Origin: Verrucomicrobiota bacterium | GTDB taxonomy: Bacteria > Verrucomicrobiota > Verrucomicrobiia > Limisphaerales > J093 | Assembly (NCBI GenBank): GCA_027493615.1 | Contig: JAOSKK010000003.1 | Span: 27,740-91,739, forward strand | Direction of reading: 5' to 3' | DNA length: 64,000 nucleotides | Shown: piece by piece, positions 29,185 to 42,231 of the stretch | Layout: each line of letters starts with the position of its first letter | Position numbering within the stretch: the first letter of the stretch is position 1 | The notes under the pieces: model-generated | Told to the model about the DNA's origin: nothing | What the model saw: only the letters and a program-made list of their open reading frames with translations | The model's database searches: none | Made by a program: the position numbers and the translations under genes

Positions 29185-31807
29185 TCATTTCCGCCGCCGC
29201 CGCAATCCCAGCGCCAGCAATCCCAGCAAGAGCAACGCCCGGATGCCCGGCTCGGGGATGGCTGGCACCGACAGTGGATCTGCCGGTTCGAGCCCGTGCT
29301 GATCGTATTGTTCCTGGGTTTCGAGCACGACCGCACCGCTCAGCGGCGTCACGATTTGATACGACGCGGCCAGTTCCACCGCCGCCGCCACCGCCCGCGT
29401 CGCCTGAAGCCGGCGCACCTCGGCGGCTGCCCACAGACGTCCCGCGTGCAGCGACACCTCACGCCCGGCCGGCACCGCTCCCGGCAACGGGTCCACGTGC
29501 ACAAACTCGAAAGCCCACCCGCGCCGTTGACCGGTCCAACACGTGAGCAATCCGCGCAGATCCTCGGCCACGGTCCCGCGACGCGGCACTGCCGACAGCG
29601 CCGGCAAGCCCTCGAGTTGCTCGATAATCCGGTTGGGTCCCGGCGCCACCGGCAGCGCCAGCACGCGCGGGCCTGACTTCCGTCGCTCGAAGGCCTGCCG
29701 CAGCGCGTCGGCGGTCGATAACATCACCGGCTGCGGCGCGTGGATCCAAAGCACCACACTGTTGGTCTGCCGCGCCGCGAAGTCCCAGGCGAGCACCAGG
29801 GCCGGGACGTTGTCCTGTCCTCCGACCGTCCGCCACCTCGTCAGACGTTCCCGCAAGGCCGTGAGCTGTGCGCCATCCAGCCGCCCCGGCCCGGCCAACG
29901 TCACCGGCTCGTCCCCCGCCATGATCACCGCCAGTTCGATGTTCTGCGGCCAAGCTTCAAGCACGCGCGCCACCTCCGCCAGGTACCCCGCCATCGTCCC
30001 GGCCCCATCCACCACCAACACCGCCAGGACCGGCGCCGGTTCCTCCACCTCCGCCAATCGCCCCCTCGATTTGGCCGCCCGCCGGCGATCGCGAATGCCG
30101 CGTCCAGACCTGCCGCACTTCCGCGCTGCGCTCCACTCGCACCAGCGTGGCCGAAGACCCCAGGTCCACGTCCCGCACCAGACCCCGCGCTGCGGTCGTG
30201 CCCGGTTTCGGTTCCTCGGAGCGCAAGGCCTCGCCCAGCGCCGCCAGGCACCCGCGTCCTTCGATCCAGAGCGAGTGTTGCAGGGTCTCCGGCAGCGTGA
30301 AGTTCCGCTCAAGAAACGCGGGCCATTCCACCACGCCCTCCCCGGCACTCTCGAGGGGAATGGGCGCCGTGATCCCCAGGCGCACCCGCATGGTCCCCCC
30401 ATCTGCCGGCACCGGGAAACACTGCATCAGGATCCGGTCCGGCCCCGCTGTGGTCACCAGCACCGGATCGCGTCGCTGCCGGATGGCCACTTGCTCGTAC
30501 GCCCGCCGCGTCTGGGCTCGACCGGCAAAGGCGGCTTCCCGTTCCTCGCCGTTCACCCACAGGGTCAGCCGCGACACCACCCCGCCGTGCGGAAGTTGGA
30601 GCTGCGCCCGCGCCTCCCGCTGGCGATTCGAGACGTTCTTGAACTCGAGGGTCCACTCGTAATACGCCACCGCCGCGTCCGGCTCGACCACGGCGTCCAG
30701 CCGCGAACCCTGCAGCGTCAAACCCTGGACGCGCCCCCCGACACGCTCGCCTCCTTGATCCGTGTCCCACGTCCAGTCCTCGAGGTCCGCAAAGACACCC
30801 CGAGGCGTGCGCACCTTGGGCGCCGGCACGGCGTTGAACGGCCGGCCCGTCACTCGGTAATAAACCTCCCGCGCCTGATCGGCACTCACCTGCCGCCGGG
30901 TCCCGGTCAACCACCCCACCAGATCCATGTTCTCGGCTCCCAGCGTGCGCCCGTAGCACTCCCGCAACAGCGTGTTCTCGCGCCCCACCAACCGGAGCCA
31001 GCTCAATCCTCGCTGCTGCACGGCGGGCTCGTCCGAAACCGCCATCCCCAGCGCTGCCCGCGTGATCCAGCCCGGGGCATCCAGCACCCCCAGTACCAGC
31101 CACGCGCCAACGGCCCCCTGCCAGAAGCTGCGTCCCGGAATCCCTTCCACCCCCACGCGCCCACGCTGCAGGTGACCCCGCAGAAACACCGTCGCCACCA
31201 GCGCCAGCACCGGCGTCAACGGTAGCAGCCCGAAGCCATAAACAATGATCGCCAGCAAACCCGGGAGCGCCATGGGCGCAAACAGCACCGTATAGAACAG
31301 GGCGACCCCGAAGGCCGATCCGTTCGCCCAGTTCAACCACGGCCGCGCGCGCGCGGGTTCCTCCCGCAACGCCCGCCAGACCAGCCCATTCGCCAGCGGC
31401 ACCCAGCCCACCAGCAACACATGCCAGATAGTGGGCAAAGGATCGAAAAAGGCCCCGGCACACATCCGGGTCGCGAGCTCTGCCACCAGGGTGATGCCCG
31501 GCAGCAGCACCCCCACCAGCACCAGCCAGATCCCGGGCTTCCGCGGAGCGACGGCCAGACCCGGTACCGCGGCCGTCGCCGGGACGTGGGTCGGACTCGG
31601 GCGGTGGCACGTCCAACCGCGCCAGCCAGCGTCGCACGTCGGCCTCCGTCACCACGTTGAGCCCGCCAGTCCGGGCTTCAAGCTCGAGGTGCCTGCGCAG
31701 GTCGTCCCGCACTTCGCTGGGGTCGGCCCCGACGCCGTCAGCGTGGCCCGGGCGCCCCGGCAGTACCGGTCAAGTTCCTGTTCAGCAGCGGGGGTCCAGG
31801 TGATCAT
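29185..31807 (-). CDS. Membrane VIT/vWA-domain protein with PEP-CTERM tail (frameshifted)
   Basis: The ATG at 31807 overlaps the PadR stop (ATGA). The N-terminus (WTPAAEQELDRYCRG ... DLRRHLELEARTGG) resembles the cytoplasmic segments found with PadR-linked membrane proteins. It is followed by at least four membrane helices (ALFYTVLFAPMALPGLLAII, LLPLTPVLALVATVFL). A VIT domain follows (ARAQLQLPHGGVVSRLTLWV, GRAQTRRAYEQVAIRQRRDP), then a vWA-like domain (VLAVLVVDGAGTMAGYLAEV) whose metal motif is DGAGT instead of DxSxS, so it may not bind metal. The end IPEPGIRALLLLGLLALGLR with RRRK is a PEP-CTERM signal. Shifts are near 31730, 31560 and 30070. It resembles MSEP/PEP-CTERM VIT proteins and its role is unknown. 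Confidence 0.75.
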
Positions 31808-32151
31808 GAGCGACCTCCGGAGTGGCGCAGCAGGCCCGCGCCTTGGTTGAGTTGATCCAGGTGATCTTGCATGAGAGCGAGCACACGCCGGCCGTCCTTG
31901 GTCAGCGCGTAGTACTTGCGAGCCGGTCCTTCCGAGGATTCCTCGAGCCGCGTGCTGACCAGCCCCTGCAGCCGCAACCGTGACAGCAACGGGTACAGCG
32001 TGCCTTCGGTCATCCCCAGACCCGGCAGGTTCACCAACCGCTTGACCAACTCGTACCCGTACTGTTCCTGGTCGGCGAGAGCCTGCAGGACGCAGAGGTC
32101 CAGCAACCCCTTGCGCGCCTGCACGGTCCAGTTGTCGAAGTAGTCACTCAT
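31804..32151 (-). CDS. PadR-family transcriptional regulator
   Basis: This intact 115-residue winged-helix protein starts at ATG 32151 (MSDYFDNWTVQARKGLLDLC). The PadR hallmarks are VLQALADQEQYGYELVKRLV, MTEGTLYPLLSRLRLQGLVS and SSEGPARKYYALTKDGRRVL. Short PadR proteins of this type repress their own operon and often sit beside membrane proteins. Its start overlaps the end of the upstream membrane-protein gene by 8 bp, and its stop overlaps the VIT protein start by 4 bp, so all are probably translated from one message. A matching palindromic operator is visible at 33148-33176. Confidence 0.9.
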   Translation of the reverse strand: MSDYFDNWTVQARKGLLDLCVLQALADQEQYGYELVKRLVNLPGLGMTEGTLYPLLSRLRLQGLVSTRLEESSEGPARKYYALTKDGRRVLALMQDHLDQLNQGAGLLRHSGGRS

Positions 32152-33005
32152 TACAGGAGCGATGCCACCGATCATCCACCGCACGATTCAGAGTCGCGAG
32201 CCAGACCGCCAACCCACCTCCCATGGGCAACGCGCCCACCACAAAGATCGCTTCCGAAGGCCCGCCCTGCCCGGGCCCAAGGCAGGCAAGCTGCATCGCC
32301 AGACATAACCCAGCGAGAAGCAACGCCACACCGAACACCGCCCGAGGACGCCGGATCCGCGGCACCGCGAGTCCAAACAGCCCAAACGTCACCGCCAGGA
32401 CGGGCAGGTAGATAAACAGAAACATCCCCAGGCTCCACCCGTCGCCCAACAGCGTCAGCAGCACCCCCGCCCACATTCCACCCCCCACCAAGCGTCGCCA
32501 CGGCCGCCCTCCACACCCGCAGCTCGTCGCTCCTGCATCCCCACCGGCGGCTCACCGCATACAGGCCGATGAACCACGCCAGCAGGAAACCCATGCCACT
32601 CAGCATGAACAGGTCGAGCAGGCGAACCCACCCGCGAGGACCACGCGCGGCAACGCCCGGCCCCGGCGAAGCCCCGCCGCCAAGCGCCGCCCATCCGAGT
32701 TCCACCGTCGGCCAGGCGAGCAAAGCACACACCGCGACCGCCGGCAGCCAGGCCACCTGCGTGATCCAATACCTCCCTGCCGCCCCCTCGCCGCGAACTC
32801 CCATGAACCGGTGGTGCGGGCTTCCAGCCTGCACCCTCCCCGGTTCATGGCCCCTGAGCAGTTCCGCCAGGAACCGGCCGCTTCCCATGCACCGGCAGGG
32901 CCGGCGCTGCCCCTGGAGTTCTGGAACTTCCCTTGAGCTCTGAGCTTTGAACTTTGAGCTTCCCACCGCGCTGGGCCCCGGGTTCGGGTTCGGGTTCGGG
33001 GTCAT
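32144..33005 (-). CDS. Multi-pass membrane protein of the PadR operon (frameshifted)
   Basis: A clear ribosome site (GGAGGG) lies just upstream of GTG-ATG at 33008-33003. The first 65 residues are odd: Asn-Pro repeats (NPNPNPGP), then residues read through two dispersed repeats (32917-32961 and 32811-32876). From ATG 32804 the sequence looks like a normal protein, with helices VAWLPAVAVCALLAW, LLDLFMLSGMGFLLAWFIGL, GVLLTLLGDGWSLGMFLFIY, LPVLAVTFGLFGLAV and GVALLLAGLCLAMQLACLG. A shift lies near 32485. It ends 8 bp inside PadR. A starting point at 32804 is possible, but it has no good ribosome site. No family was recognised. It is probably the partner or sensor side of the regulated system. 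Confidence 0.6.
32811..32876 (+). repeat. Dispersed GC-rich palindromic repeat, copy B
   Basis: The core GCGGGCTTCCAGCCTGC (32816-32832) is followed by CCCCGGTTCATGGCCCCTGA and CCGCCAGGAACCGG. Same block order as copies A, C and D. On the minus strand it is read through in frame by the upstream start of the membrane-protein gene, so it may encode residues of that protein. Confidence 0.7.
32917..32961 (+). repeat. AG-rich low-complexity repeat, copy 1
   Basis: The unit is a run of near-repeats, TTGAGCTCTGAGCTTTGAAC and TTTGAGCTTC. Read on the minus strand it gives SKFKAQSSRE. A close relative lies inside alaS at 39082-39120. A hexamer run of GGGTTC (four units) follows at about 32980-33001. 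Confidence 0.6.
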
Positions 33006-33029
33006 CACGAGTTCCCTCCTGCTGGGCCT

Positions 33030-33122
33030 TCACCTCGCTACTGCGGGCGCGGTCGTCGCGGGGGTTGTCGTGCCGAGGAACAGGAGCGGGAGGAGGACAA
33101 GCAGGGCCCAGAGCGCATTCAT
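33030..33122 (-). CDS. Micro-ORF, predicted 30-residue membrane peptide
   Basis: The ATG at 33122 lies 40 bases downstream of the -10 box described next. The peptide is MNALWALLVLLPLLFLGTTT followed by PATTAPAVAR. The first 16 residues form a hydrophobic helix. The stop at 33030 is about 22 bases before the start of the membrane-protein gene and right next to its ribosome site, so translation of the micro-ORF could couple to it. It is too short for family assignment. It could instead be a leader peptide without independent function. Confidence 0.35.
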   Translation of the reverse strand: MNALWALLVLLPLLFLGTTTPATTAPAVAR

Positions 33123-33147
33123 GATCGGCGGATTCGTCGTTGCGATG

Positions 33148-33191
33148 CCAAGTACCTTGCGATGCATAGTACTTGGCGCCGACGGTGTCAA
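33148..33191 (-). promoter_or_regulatory. Promoter with PadR-type palindromic operator
   Basis: On the minus strand TTGACA (33191-33186) is followed by 17 bp and TATGCA (33168-33163). The palindrome CCAAGTAC-N13-GTACTTGG (arms 33169-33176 and 33148-33155) is perfect over 8 bp per arm and covers the -10 box and the start site region, a repressor position. PadR proteins bind palindromes of this general size with AT-rich centres (family knowledge). The first PadR gene downstream is in the same operon, so negative self-control is the simple inference. Confidence 0.65.
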
Positions 33192-33206
33192 CCGCCGTCT
33201 TCGGGG

Positions 33207-36200
33207 TTACTCCAGCAGCTCCCGCAGCTCGTCCCACGTCAGCGACGTCGCCAGTTCCTCCTCCCCCAGCGTCGCCCGGATCACCTCCCGTTTCCGCGCC
33301 TGCAGGTTCAGGATCTTCTCCTCGACCGTGTCCCGCGCGATCAGCTTGCAGCTCGTCACCACCTGCCGCTGCCCGATCCGGTGCGCGCGGTCCGTGGCCT
33401 GGTCTTCCACCGCCGGGTTCCACCACGGGTCGAAGTGGATCACGGTATCCGCTCCGGTCAGGTTCAACCCGGTGCCCCCCGCCTTCAGACTGATCAAGAA
33501 CACCGGAATCGACGCATCGCTCTGGAACCGCTGGACGACCGCCGCCCGGTCCGTCGTCGAACCGTCCAGATAACAGAAGCCGAGACCCTCCGACTCGAGC
33601 CGCTCCCGCAGCAGCGTCAACAGGCTTACGAACTGGCTGAACACCAGCACGCGATGCCCGCCGTCGAGCGCCTCGGCCAGCAGTTCGCTGAACAGCTCGA
33701 GCTTTCCGGAAACCTCCGCCGGGTCGAAGGTCCGCTCGCCCGGCAGCAACCGCAGATCGCAGCACACCTGCCGCAGCCGGAGCAGCGCATTCAACATCAC
33801 CATCCGGCTCCGGGCCTCCCCCGCGGCACCCACCGCCTCGAGCACCTCCCGCCGGCCCGCGTCGAGCACCTGCTCATAGACCCCCGTTGCGTCGGTGTCA
33901 GTTCGCAGTACGCCACCTGCTCGAGCTTGGGCGGCAAATCCGCCGCGACCTCGCGTTTCAACCGCCGCAGCAGGAACGGTCGCAGCCGGCGCGCCAACCG
34001 CGCCTGCGCCTGGGCATCCCGATCCCGCGTGATGGGCAGCTCGTACCGCTCGCGGAAATCCTTCGCCGACCCGAGATAGCCCGGCATCAGAAAGTCGAAG
34101 ATGGACCAGAGATCGAGCACCGAGTTCTCCAGCGGCGTGCCGGTGAGGACCAGCCGGTGCGTCGCGCGGACCGCCTTGACCGCCTGCGCGTTCTGGGTCT
34201 GGCGATTCTTGATGTGTTGCGCCTCATCCAGCACCACGGTGTCGAACGTGACTTCCCGGTACCGGTCCGCGTCGCGTCGAATCAACGCGTAGCTCGTCAC
34301 CACCACGTCACTCGCGGGCAGCCGCGCAAAGTCGGCGTGCCGGCCCGGCCCGTGAAGCGGCAGCACCTTGAGGTCCGGCGTGAACCGCGCCGCCTCGGCC
34401 ACCCAGTTGAACACCAGGCTCGTCGGACAAACGATGAGCATGGGCGGCAGCCCGCCTGGCGCTGGCGCGCAAACCGCAGTGCCGCGAGCGTCTGCAGCGT
34501 CTTCCCCAACCCCATCTCGTCCGCCAAAATGCCGCCAAAGCCGTGCGCCCGCAGGAAGTGCAGCCAGGCCACGCCCTCCTTCTGATACGGCCGCAGCACG
34601 GACTCGAGGTCTCCCAGGGGCGGGCATTCGAGCGGCACTTCTCCCGAGTGCTGGGCGGCCTGCTGGTTCCAGGTCGCGGGGGCCTGGACGCGCCAGCCCG
34701 GCTGCTGTTGGAGCGTGGCAGCGACAAACCCGGCCTGCCGGCTGGAGATCCGGTAACCCTCTGCGTGTTGCCGCGGCGCACAATCCAGCAACACCGCCTG
34801 CAACTCCTCCACCGCCCCCGTGTCCATCAACGCCACCTTGCCGTTCGGCAACCGCGTGTGGCTGCGTCCGGACCGCAGCCAGCGCTGAACCTCCGGGGGC
34901 GGGATGACGTCGCCCCCGCGCGACCGGTACACCACGCCGAGGTCGAACCAGCGTTCGCCCGAGGGCGTGACCTCGAACTGGGGTTCGACCCTCTCGAACT
35001 GCCGGGCTGTGCTACGCTCAAGGCGCTCCTCGAGCGTCACCTTCCATTCGCGCTGCAACCGTGGAAACTCGCGGGCAAAGAACTCGAACACCGCGTCCTG
35101 ACCCGTCAGTTGCAGCCGCCCCTCCGCATCAGGCCCGGTGAAGCCACTCCGCTGCAACCGCGCCAGCGCTGCCCGTTCCGCAGCCAGGTCACGCGCCAGA
35201 TACCGCGTGGCAACCTCCGCATCCGGCAGCCAGACCGTCGCCCCCGAGCCTCTCCTCCGACCGCCACGTCCCGCCCGCCGTACGTGGCGTGCAACCGGGC
35301 AGTCAGTTGCGCCAAGCCGCCCTCAAGCTGCAACCGCAGGTTCGGCGCCGACGTCTCCAGCGTGAATGCCGTCGGTTCGAAGTCAGCCTCAATCCCGCCC
35401 GCCTCCTTGAGTAGTGGCCACTGCCGCATCATGAAGTCCGGCACTTGGTCGCGCGGTACGCGGACGGGACCGCGCAGGACCTCGCGCACACCGCCCGGCA
35501 AACCCAGCGGCCGCACCACCGCGTCCTGCCACACCCATTCGCCAAGCGACACGAACGAAGGCCGCGACCCGCGAAGCTCCACCCGGATTTCCCCGCTCGC
35601 TTCCAGGACCGCCCGCAACGGCCACGCCAGCGGTGCCGACGTCACCCGCACCGGCCGCGCCTTGCCCAGCGTCAGCCGGGGATGATCCACAAGCCGCGGC
35701 AGCAAGCCTGCCAGATCCGCCAGGCCGAGTTGCACCAACGCCGGCGTCTCCCCACGCGTTAACAACGCCACGTGCTCCAGAACCGCCGCGTCCGCCGGCG
35801 CGAAGGCATACGCCCGGCCGGCAGGTAACGCGTTCAGAGGTCGCCGCCCCCGTTCCACTCAACCTCGAACACCAGCATGACCTTGCCCCGCGCCACCGCC
35901 TGTTCGAACTGGGGCGGAAACACCACCCAGAGTTCGGCCGGTTCGCCGTCCGCCGCGCGCTGCAGTCCTCCGCCCCCGCGGAGCCACCTCGGGCGCAACG
36001 ACAGGGAGAAAGTCGGGCGGCTTCGCGGCTTGGACCTGGCCCCTCAGCCAGTGCAGACCCACCGCAACACTGTGAGCGCAAATCTTGCCCCATTCCCGCG
36101 CCTCCCGGCAGGCACACTGGTTCTCCAGATCAACCGGGTTTGGAATAAGGAGCGTCGCCGGGATCGAACGGTCTCCCACCCGCACCACGCCGTGCAGCCG

Positions 36201-36316
36201 GGGCGGATCCCACTGCGAATTCACGACCTGCCCTTGCTCCAGATAGGCCCGGGCCCGCTTCATAACGTCCCAGCCCGCCGCCTGTCGCAGCAACCCTCGC
36301 TCAGTTCCACGCTCAT
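33207..36316 (-). CDS. SNF2-family helicase with SWIM zinc finger (frameshifted)
   Basis: The N-terminus ([20 protein letters not shown]) carries a SWIM finger, [20 protein letters not shown] (C-x-C ... C-x-H). A long middle region of unknown fold follows ([20 protein letters not shown] marks the start of the ATPase). Helicase motifs are [20 protein letters not shown] (Walker A), [20 protein letters not shown] (DEAQ), [40 protein letters not shown] and [17 protein letters not shown]. The combination is that of bacterial HepA-like SNF2 proteins, which remodel protein-DNA complexes with ATP. Shifts lie near 35850, 35250, 34450 and 33880, all needed to join the motifs. The start is either TTG 36293 or, with a further slip, ATG 36316. 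Confidence 0.85.
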
Positions 36317-36348
36317 CACGTCAGCCTGCCACCCGGCAAACCCCATTC

Positions 36349-36776
36349 TTAAGGGCTGACCCCGCCGTCAAGGACGTACGCGGCCGGATGCCGGGTGAAC
36401 CCCACCCGCGGGTAGTAATCCACCGCCTGCGGTGCTGCCAACAGGATGATCTGCGCCGCCCCCCCGCCGCCCGCGTCCGACGAATCAGTTCCCGTCCAAT
36501 CCCCGCCGCTGATGACTCACCCGCACCGCCAGATCGGACAGGTACGTGCAGTAGGCAAAGTCGCTCAGACTCCGCGCCACCCCCCACCAGCAACTCCCCG
36601 TCCCACGCCGTCACCACCAGGTTCGCCTGCGCCAGCATCGTCGCCATCCGCTGCCGATCTTCCACCGGACGACGCGCCCCCAGCGTCGAGGCCCGATACA
36701 GCTCGATCACCGCCTCCAAGTCCAAGGCATTGCCCAGCCGATACTCGATGGCTCCCATCCTGTCAGGCTCCCTCAT
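36349..36776 (-). CDS. GNAT-family N-acetyltransferase (frameshifted)
   Basis: The sequence begins [20 protein letters not shown] (ATG at 36758, or the in-frame ATG at 36776) and continues [20 protein letters not shown] and [16 protein letters not shown]. The acetyl-CoA loop [16 protein letters not shown] is seen after one slip near 36580. Another near 36480 leads to [20 protein letters not shown], a typical end of the fold, and the stop at 36349. GNAT enzymes move acetyl groups to amines. The substrate is unknown. It lies 32 bp after the helicase start, on the same strand. Confidence 0.75.
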
Positions 36777-36785
36777 CCCGGCCTC

Positions 36786-37573
36786 TCACCACCACTTCCA
36801 GTTCGGGTCTGGCGGCGGCGACGTCAGCCAGTTCTGCATCTCGGGCGGAAACCGGTAGTTCTCCGCGTGGCCGTCGCCAAACAGCATGTTCACGTACCGT
36901 TTGCCCCGATAACTGTGCCAGATGTTCCGCGTGTCCGCGGTCACACCTTCTCCCAGCGGCCGGTTCGCGTGCCACGGCCAGTCTCCGTGCAGGATCTTGT
37001 TTACGGGGCTCCGCAACAATTCGGCCTCGTTCAGCGACGTGCCATTCGGCGTGCCGGCCGCCGCCCGCGAGTCGGCCGTGACCCGCCGCGTCCGGAAGTG
37101 GTCACTCACCCATTGCGGCAGGTAGCTGTTCCCCAACAGGTGTAACAGGTGCGGCCCTTCGGCGTGCTGCTGAATGAGTCGCCCCGATCAGCCGGACACT
37201 GAAAGGCTTCCACCGCCGCCACGTAGAGGTTCAGCGGCCGGTTGGTCTCGCGCACATTGCCACCATAATCCGCCGCCGGGCCGCCCAGGTACGCGTTCGT
37301 GATGAACTTCCCCCCCACCGCTCCCCAGCCGTTGTGCACCGGGAAGAAGCCGCGGTTCTCGTCCTGGTACAAGCGGAACCCGATCCCGTGCTGCTTGAGG
37401 TTGCTGATGCACTTCACGCTCATCGCCTTGCTCTTTGCCCGGGCCAGCGCCGGCAAGAGCATGCCCGCCAGGATGGCAATGATCGCAATCACCACCAACA
37501 ACTCAATCAGGGTGAAACCAGACGCGCGCCGGGCATCCGCGGGCGTCGGGCGGTGCAAGTTCAGGGCGGACAT
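36786..37573 (-). CDS. Pseudopilin-like protein (frameshifted)
   Basis: The ATG at 37573 leads to [20 protein letters not shown], the prepilin cleavage site and helix, then [20 protein letters not shown] and [20 protein letters not shown], the standard pattern. After [10 protein letters not shown] and a slip near 37140 it reads [40 protein letters not shown] and [20 protein letters not shown], which contains the H/D-G motif of the family end. About 260 residues. It is the third lone pseudopilin in this window, and no assembly genes are near. It follows the truncated ATPase on the same strand and lies next to a GNAT gene. Confidence 0.8.
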
Positions 37574-37636
37574 GACCGCAGCGTAGTAGGGATTCCCGGG
37601 ATGCCAAGCCTGAAGGCCGAGGTCCCCCGCGCCCAC

Positions 37637-38026
37637 TCAGCGCAGCAAGCTCGCCGCCCGCCAGTCATTGATGGCATCCTCGAACCGGTACGAGAAGGTG
37701 ATCTCAGTCGTCCCGTGCGCATCGGCCAGCTCGTCGCCACCCAGTGAGGCCTGCGGCCGAAAGTCCGGAAACAGGCTGGTCGGCGTGAAGTCCCGCGGGC
37801 CCGACTCCGGCACACGGTAAGCGCACGCCAGCGCGAACAACACGGTGGACTTGCCACACCCGTTCGGCCCCGCCAGCACCGTGACCGGAAACGGCAGCGG
37901 CACCCGCAAATCCACGATCCCGCGCAGACCGGCAATCGTCACTTCCTCCAGGGAATCCGCCCGGCTCGGATTCTGGCTCCGCAACTGCAGCCAAATCTGC
38001 TCGAGATTGCGCGCGATTGAGTTCAT
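37637..38026 (-). CDS. AAA/SMC-like ATPase, truncated to the Walker A half
   Basis: The ATG at 38026 begins 10 bp after the alaS stop (MNSIARNLEQIWLQLRSQNP). It contains VTIAGLRGIVDLRVPLPFPV and TVLAGPNGCGKSTVLFALAC, the Walker A of RecF/SMC-type AAA ATPases. The frame ends after 129 residues at EDAINDWRAASLLR. The signature motif, Walker B (normally 150-350 residues further) and the rest are absent. No continuation is readable in any frame before the pseudopilin gene, so this is a 3' truncation rather than a simple base slip. Whether the fragment is made is unknown. Confidence 0.65.
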   Translation of the reverse strand: MNSIARNLEQIWLQLRSQNPSRADSLEEVTIAGLRGIVDLRVPLPFPVTVLAGPNGCGKSTVLFALACAYRVPESGPRDFTPTSLFPDFRPQASLGGDELADAHGTTEITFSYRFEDAINDWRAASLLR

Positions 38027-38036
38027 CGGCTGCTGC

Positions 38037-40874
<2,838 letters not shown>

Positions 40875-41022
40875 GGGCACAAGATCATCAACAAATCGAG
40901 CGACGAGCCTAGCCACGGTCGCGGGGCCAAGGCGAGTTGGAAATGCACCCCCGCAACGCAGCTCAGCCTAAAGGTCTTCGCAGTTGCGCCCCGGGTGCTG
41001 AGACTACCTAATCTAGCCTTGC

Positions 41023-42231
41023 ATGAAGAGCGACCGCCCATTCTTGGAGGAGGCGCCCGAGGTCCCGGCGCTGGAGGATGCCCTGACGCGCGGCGGCCTG
41101 GGTCGCCGGCCGCGACCCGAGTTCGCCACGGGCGACGCGCGGTTCCGGGCCTACGTCGAGTACGCGCCGGTCGCCCTCTTCGTCCTTGACGCCGAAGGGC
41201 GTTACGTGGACTTCAACCCCGCCACCCTCACCTTGCTCGGAACAGACGACACCACGCTGACCACCCAGACCTTCCTGGACACGATCGCCGAGGAGGACCG
41301 GCCTAGCGCCGAACAGCACCTCGCCACCCTCCAGGCCGCCGGCCAGCTCGAGGCCGAACCGCGCCTCCGCCGAGCCGACGGCACCAACCTCTGGGTCTCG
41401 CTGCGGGCCACCCGTCTGGGCGACAGCCGCTTCCTGGTCGTGGCCGAGGACATCACCGAGCGCAAACGCGCCCACCAGGAAATGAGCGACCTCAACGCCA
41501 GTCTCGCCCGCCAGGTGGCGGACCGCGCCGCCGAACTCTCGGCCACCAACCAGGAACTCGAAGCCTTTTGCTACTCCGTCTCCCACGACCTCCGCGCCCC
41601 GGTCCGCGCCATGGACGGCTTCTCCCAAGCCCTGATGGAAGACTTCGGCCCGCAGCTCCCCGAGACCGGGCAGCAGTACGTCCAGAAGATCCGGCGCGGT
41701 GCCCAGCGCCTCGGCCAGCTCATCGATGATCTGCTCGCCTTCTCCCGCTTGAGCCGCGCCCCGCTGAACTGGGATCTCGTGGACCACCAACTGCTCGTCA
41801 AGGAAGCCCTCGAAGACCTCCGCCAGCAACGCCAGGGCCGCCGCCTCGAGATCCGCGTCGGCGATCTGCCGCCTGGCCAGGGCGACCGCGCCCTCCTCAA
41901 GCAGGTCTGGCATCACCTCCTCGCCAACGCCCTGAAGTTCACCCGCCCCCGCAAGAAGGCCCAGGTCGAGGTCGGCTGCAACCTGCGCCCGGGCCAGACG
42001 GTGTATTTCGTCAAGGACAATGGCGCGGGCTTCGACATGCGCTACGCCCACAAGCTCTTCTCCGCCTTCCAACGCCTCCACCGCACGGAGGAGTTCGAGG
42101 GGACCGGCATGGGCCTGGCCATGGTTCACCGCATTCTCCAACGCCACGGCGGCCGCATCTGGGTGGAAGCCGCCGTCGACCACGGAGCCACCTTCTTCTT
42201 CACGCTCAACGAAGGCGCCCACCATGCCTGA
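41023..42231 (+). CDS. PAS-domain sensor histidine kinase
   Basis: This intact 402-residue kinase starts at ATG 41023. It has no membrane helix and should be soluble. A PAS domain runs from about residue 45 to 155 (FRAYVEYAPVALFVLDAEGR ... GTNLWVSLRATRLGDSRFLV). HisKA carries the phospho-His in ELEAFCYSVSHDLRAPVRAM, and HATPase_c has HHLLANALKFTRPRKKAQVE, FVKDNGAGFDMRYAHKLFSA and EFEGTGMGLAMVHRILQRHG. The tail closes HGATFFFTLNEG. This is the bacteriophytochrome/Cph1-type kinase output. It overlaps the response regulator gene by 8 bp, and the two must act as a pair. It diverges from alaS with a 148-bp gap that should hold both promoters. Confidence 0.93.
   Translation: MKSDRPFLEEAPEVPALEDALTRGGLGRRPRPEFATGDARFRAYVEYAPVALFVLDAEGRYVDFNPATLTLLGTDDTTLTTQTFLDTIAEEDRPSAEQHLATLQAAGQLEAEPRLRRADGTNLWVSLRATRLGDSRFLVVAEDITERKRAHQEMSDLNASLARQVADRAAELSATNQELEAFCYSVSHDLRAPVRAMDGFSQALMEDFGPQLPETGQQYVQKIRRGAQRLGQLIDDLLAFSRLSRAPLNWDLVDHQLLVKEALEDLRQQRQGRRLEIRVGDLPPGQGDRALLKQVWHHLLANALKFTRPRKKAQVEVGCNLRPGQTVYFVKDNGAGFDMRYAHKLFSAFQRLHRTEEFEGTGMGLAMVHRILQRHGGRIWVEAAVDHGATFFFTLNEGAHHA

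Noticed and set aside
33207..36316. SNF2/SWIM helicase as part of an anti-phage island
   Set aside because: No nuclease, PLD or methylase partner is adjacent. The neighbours are an acetyltransferase and a pseudopilin, so the HepA-like housekeeping form is the simpler reading.
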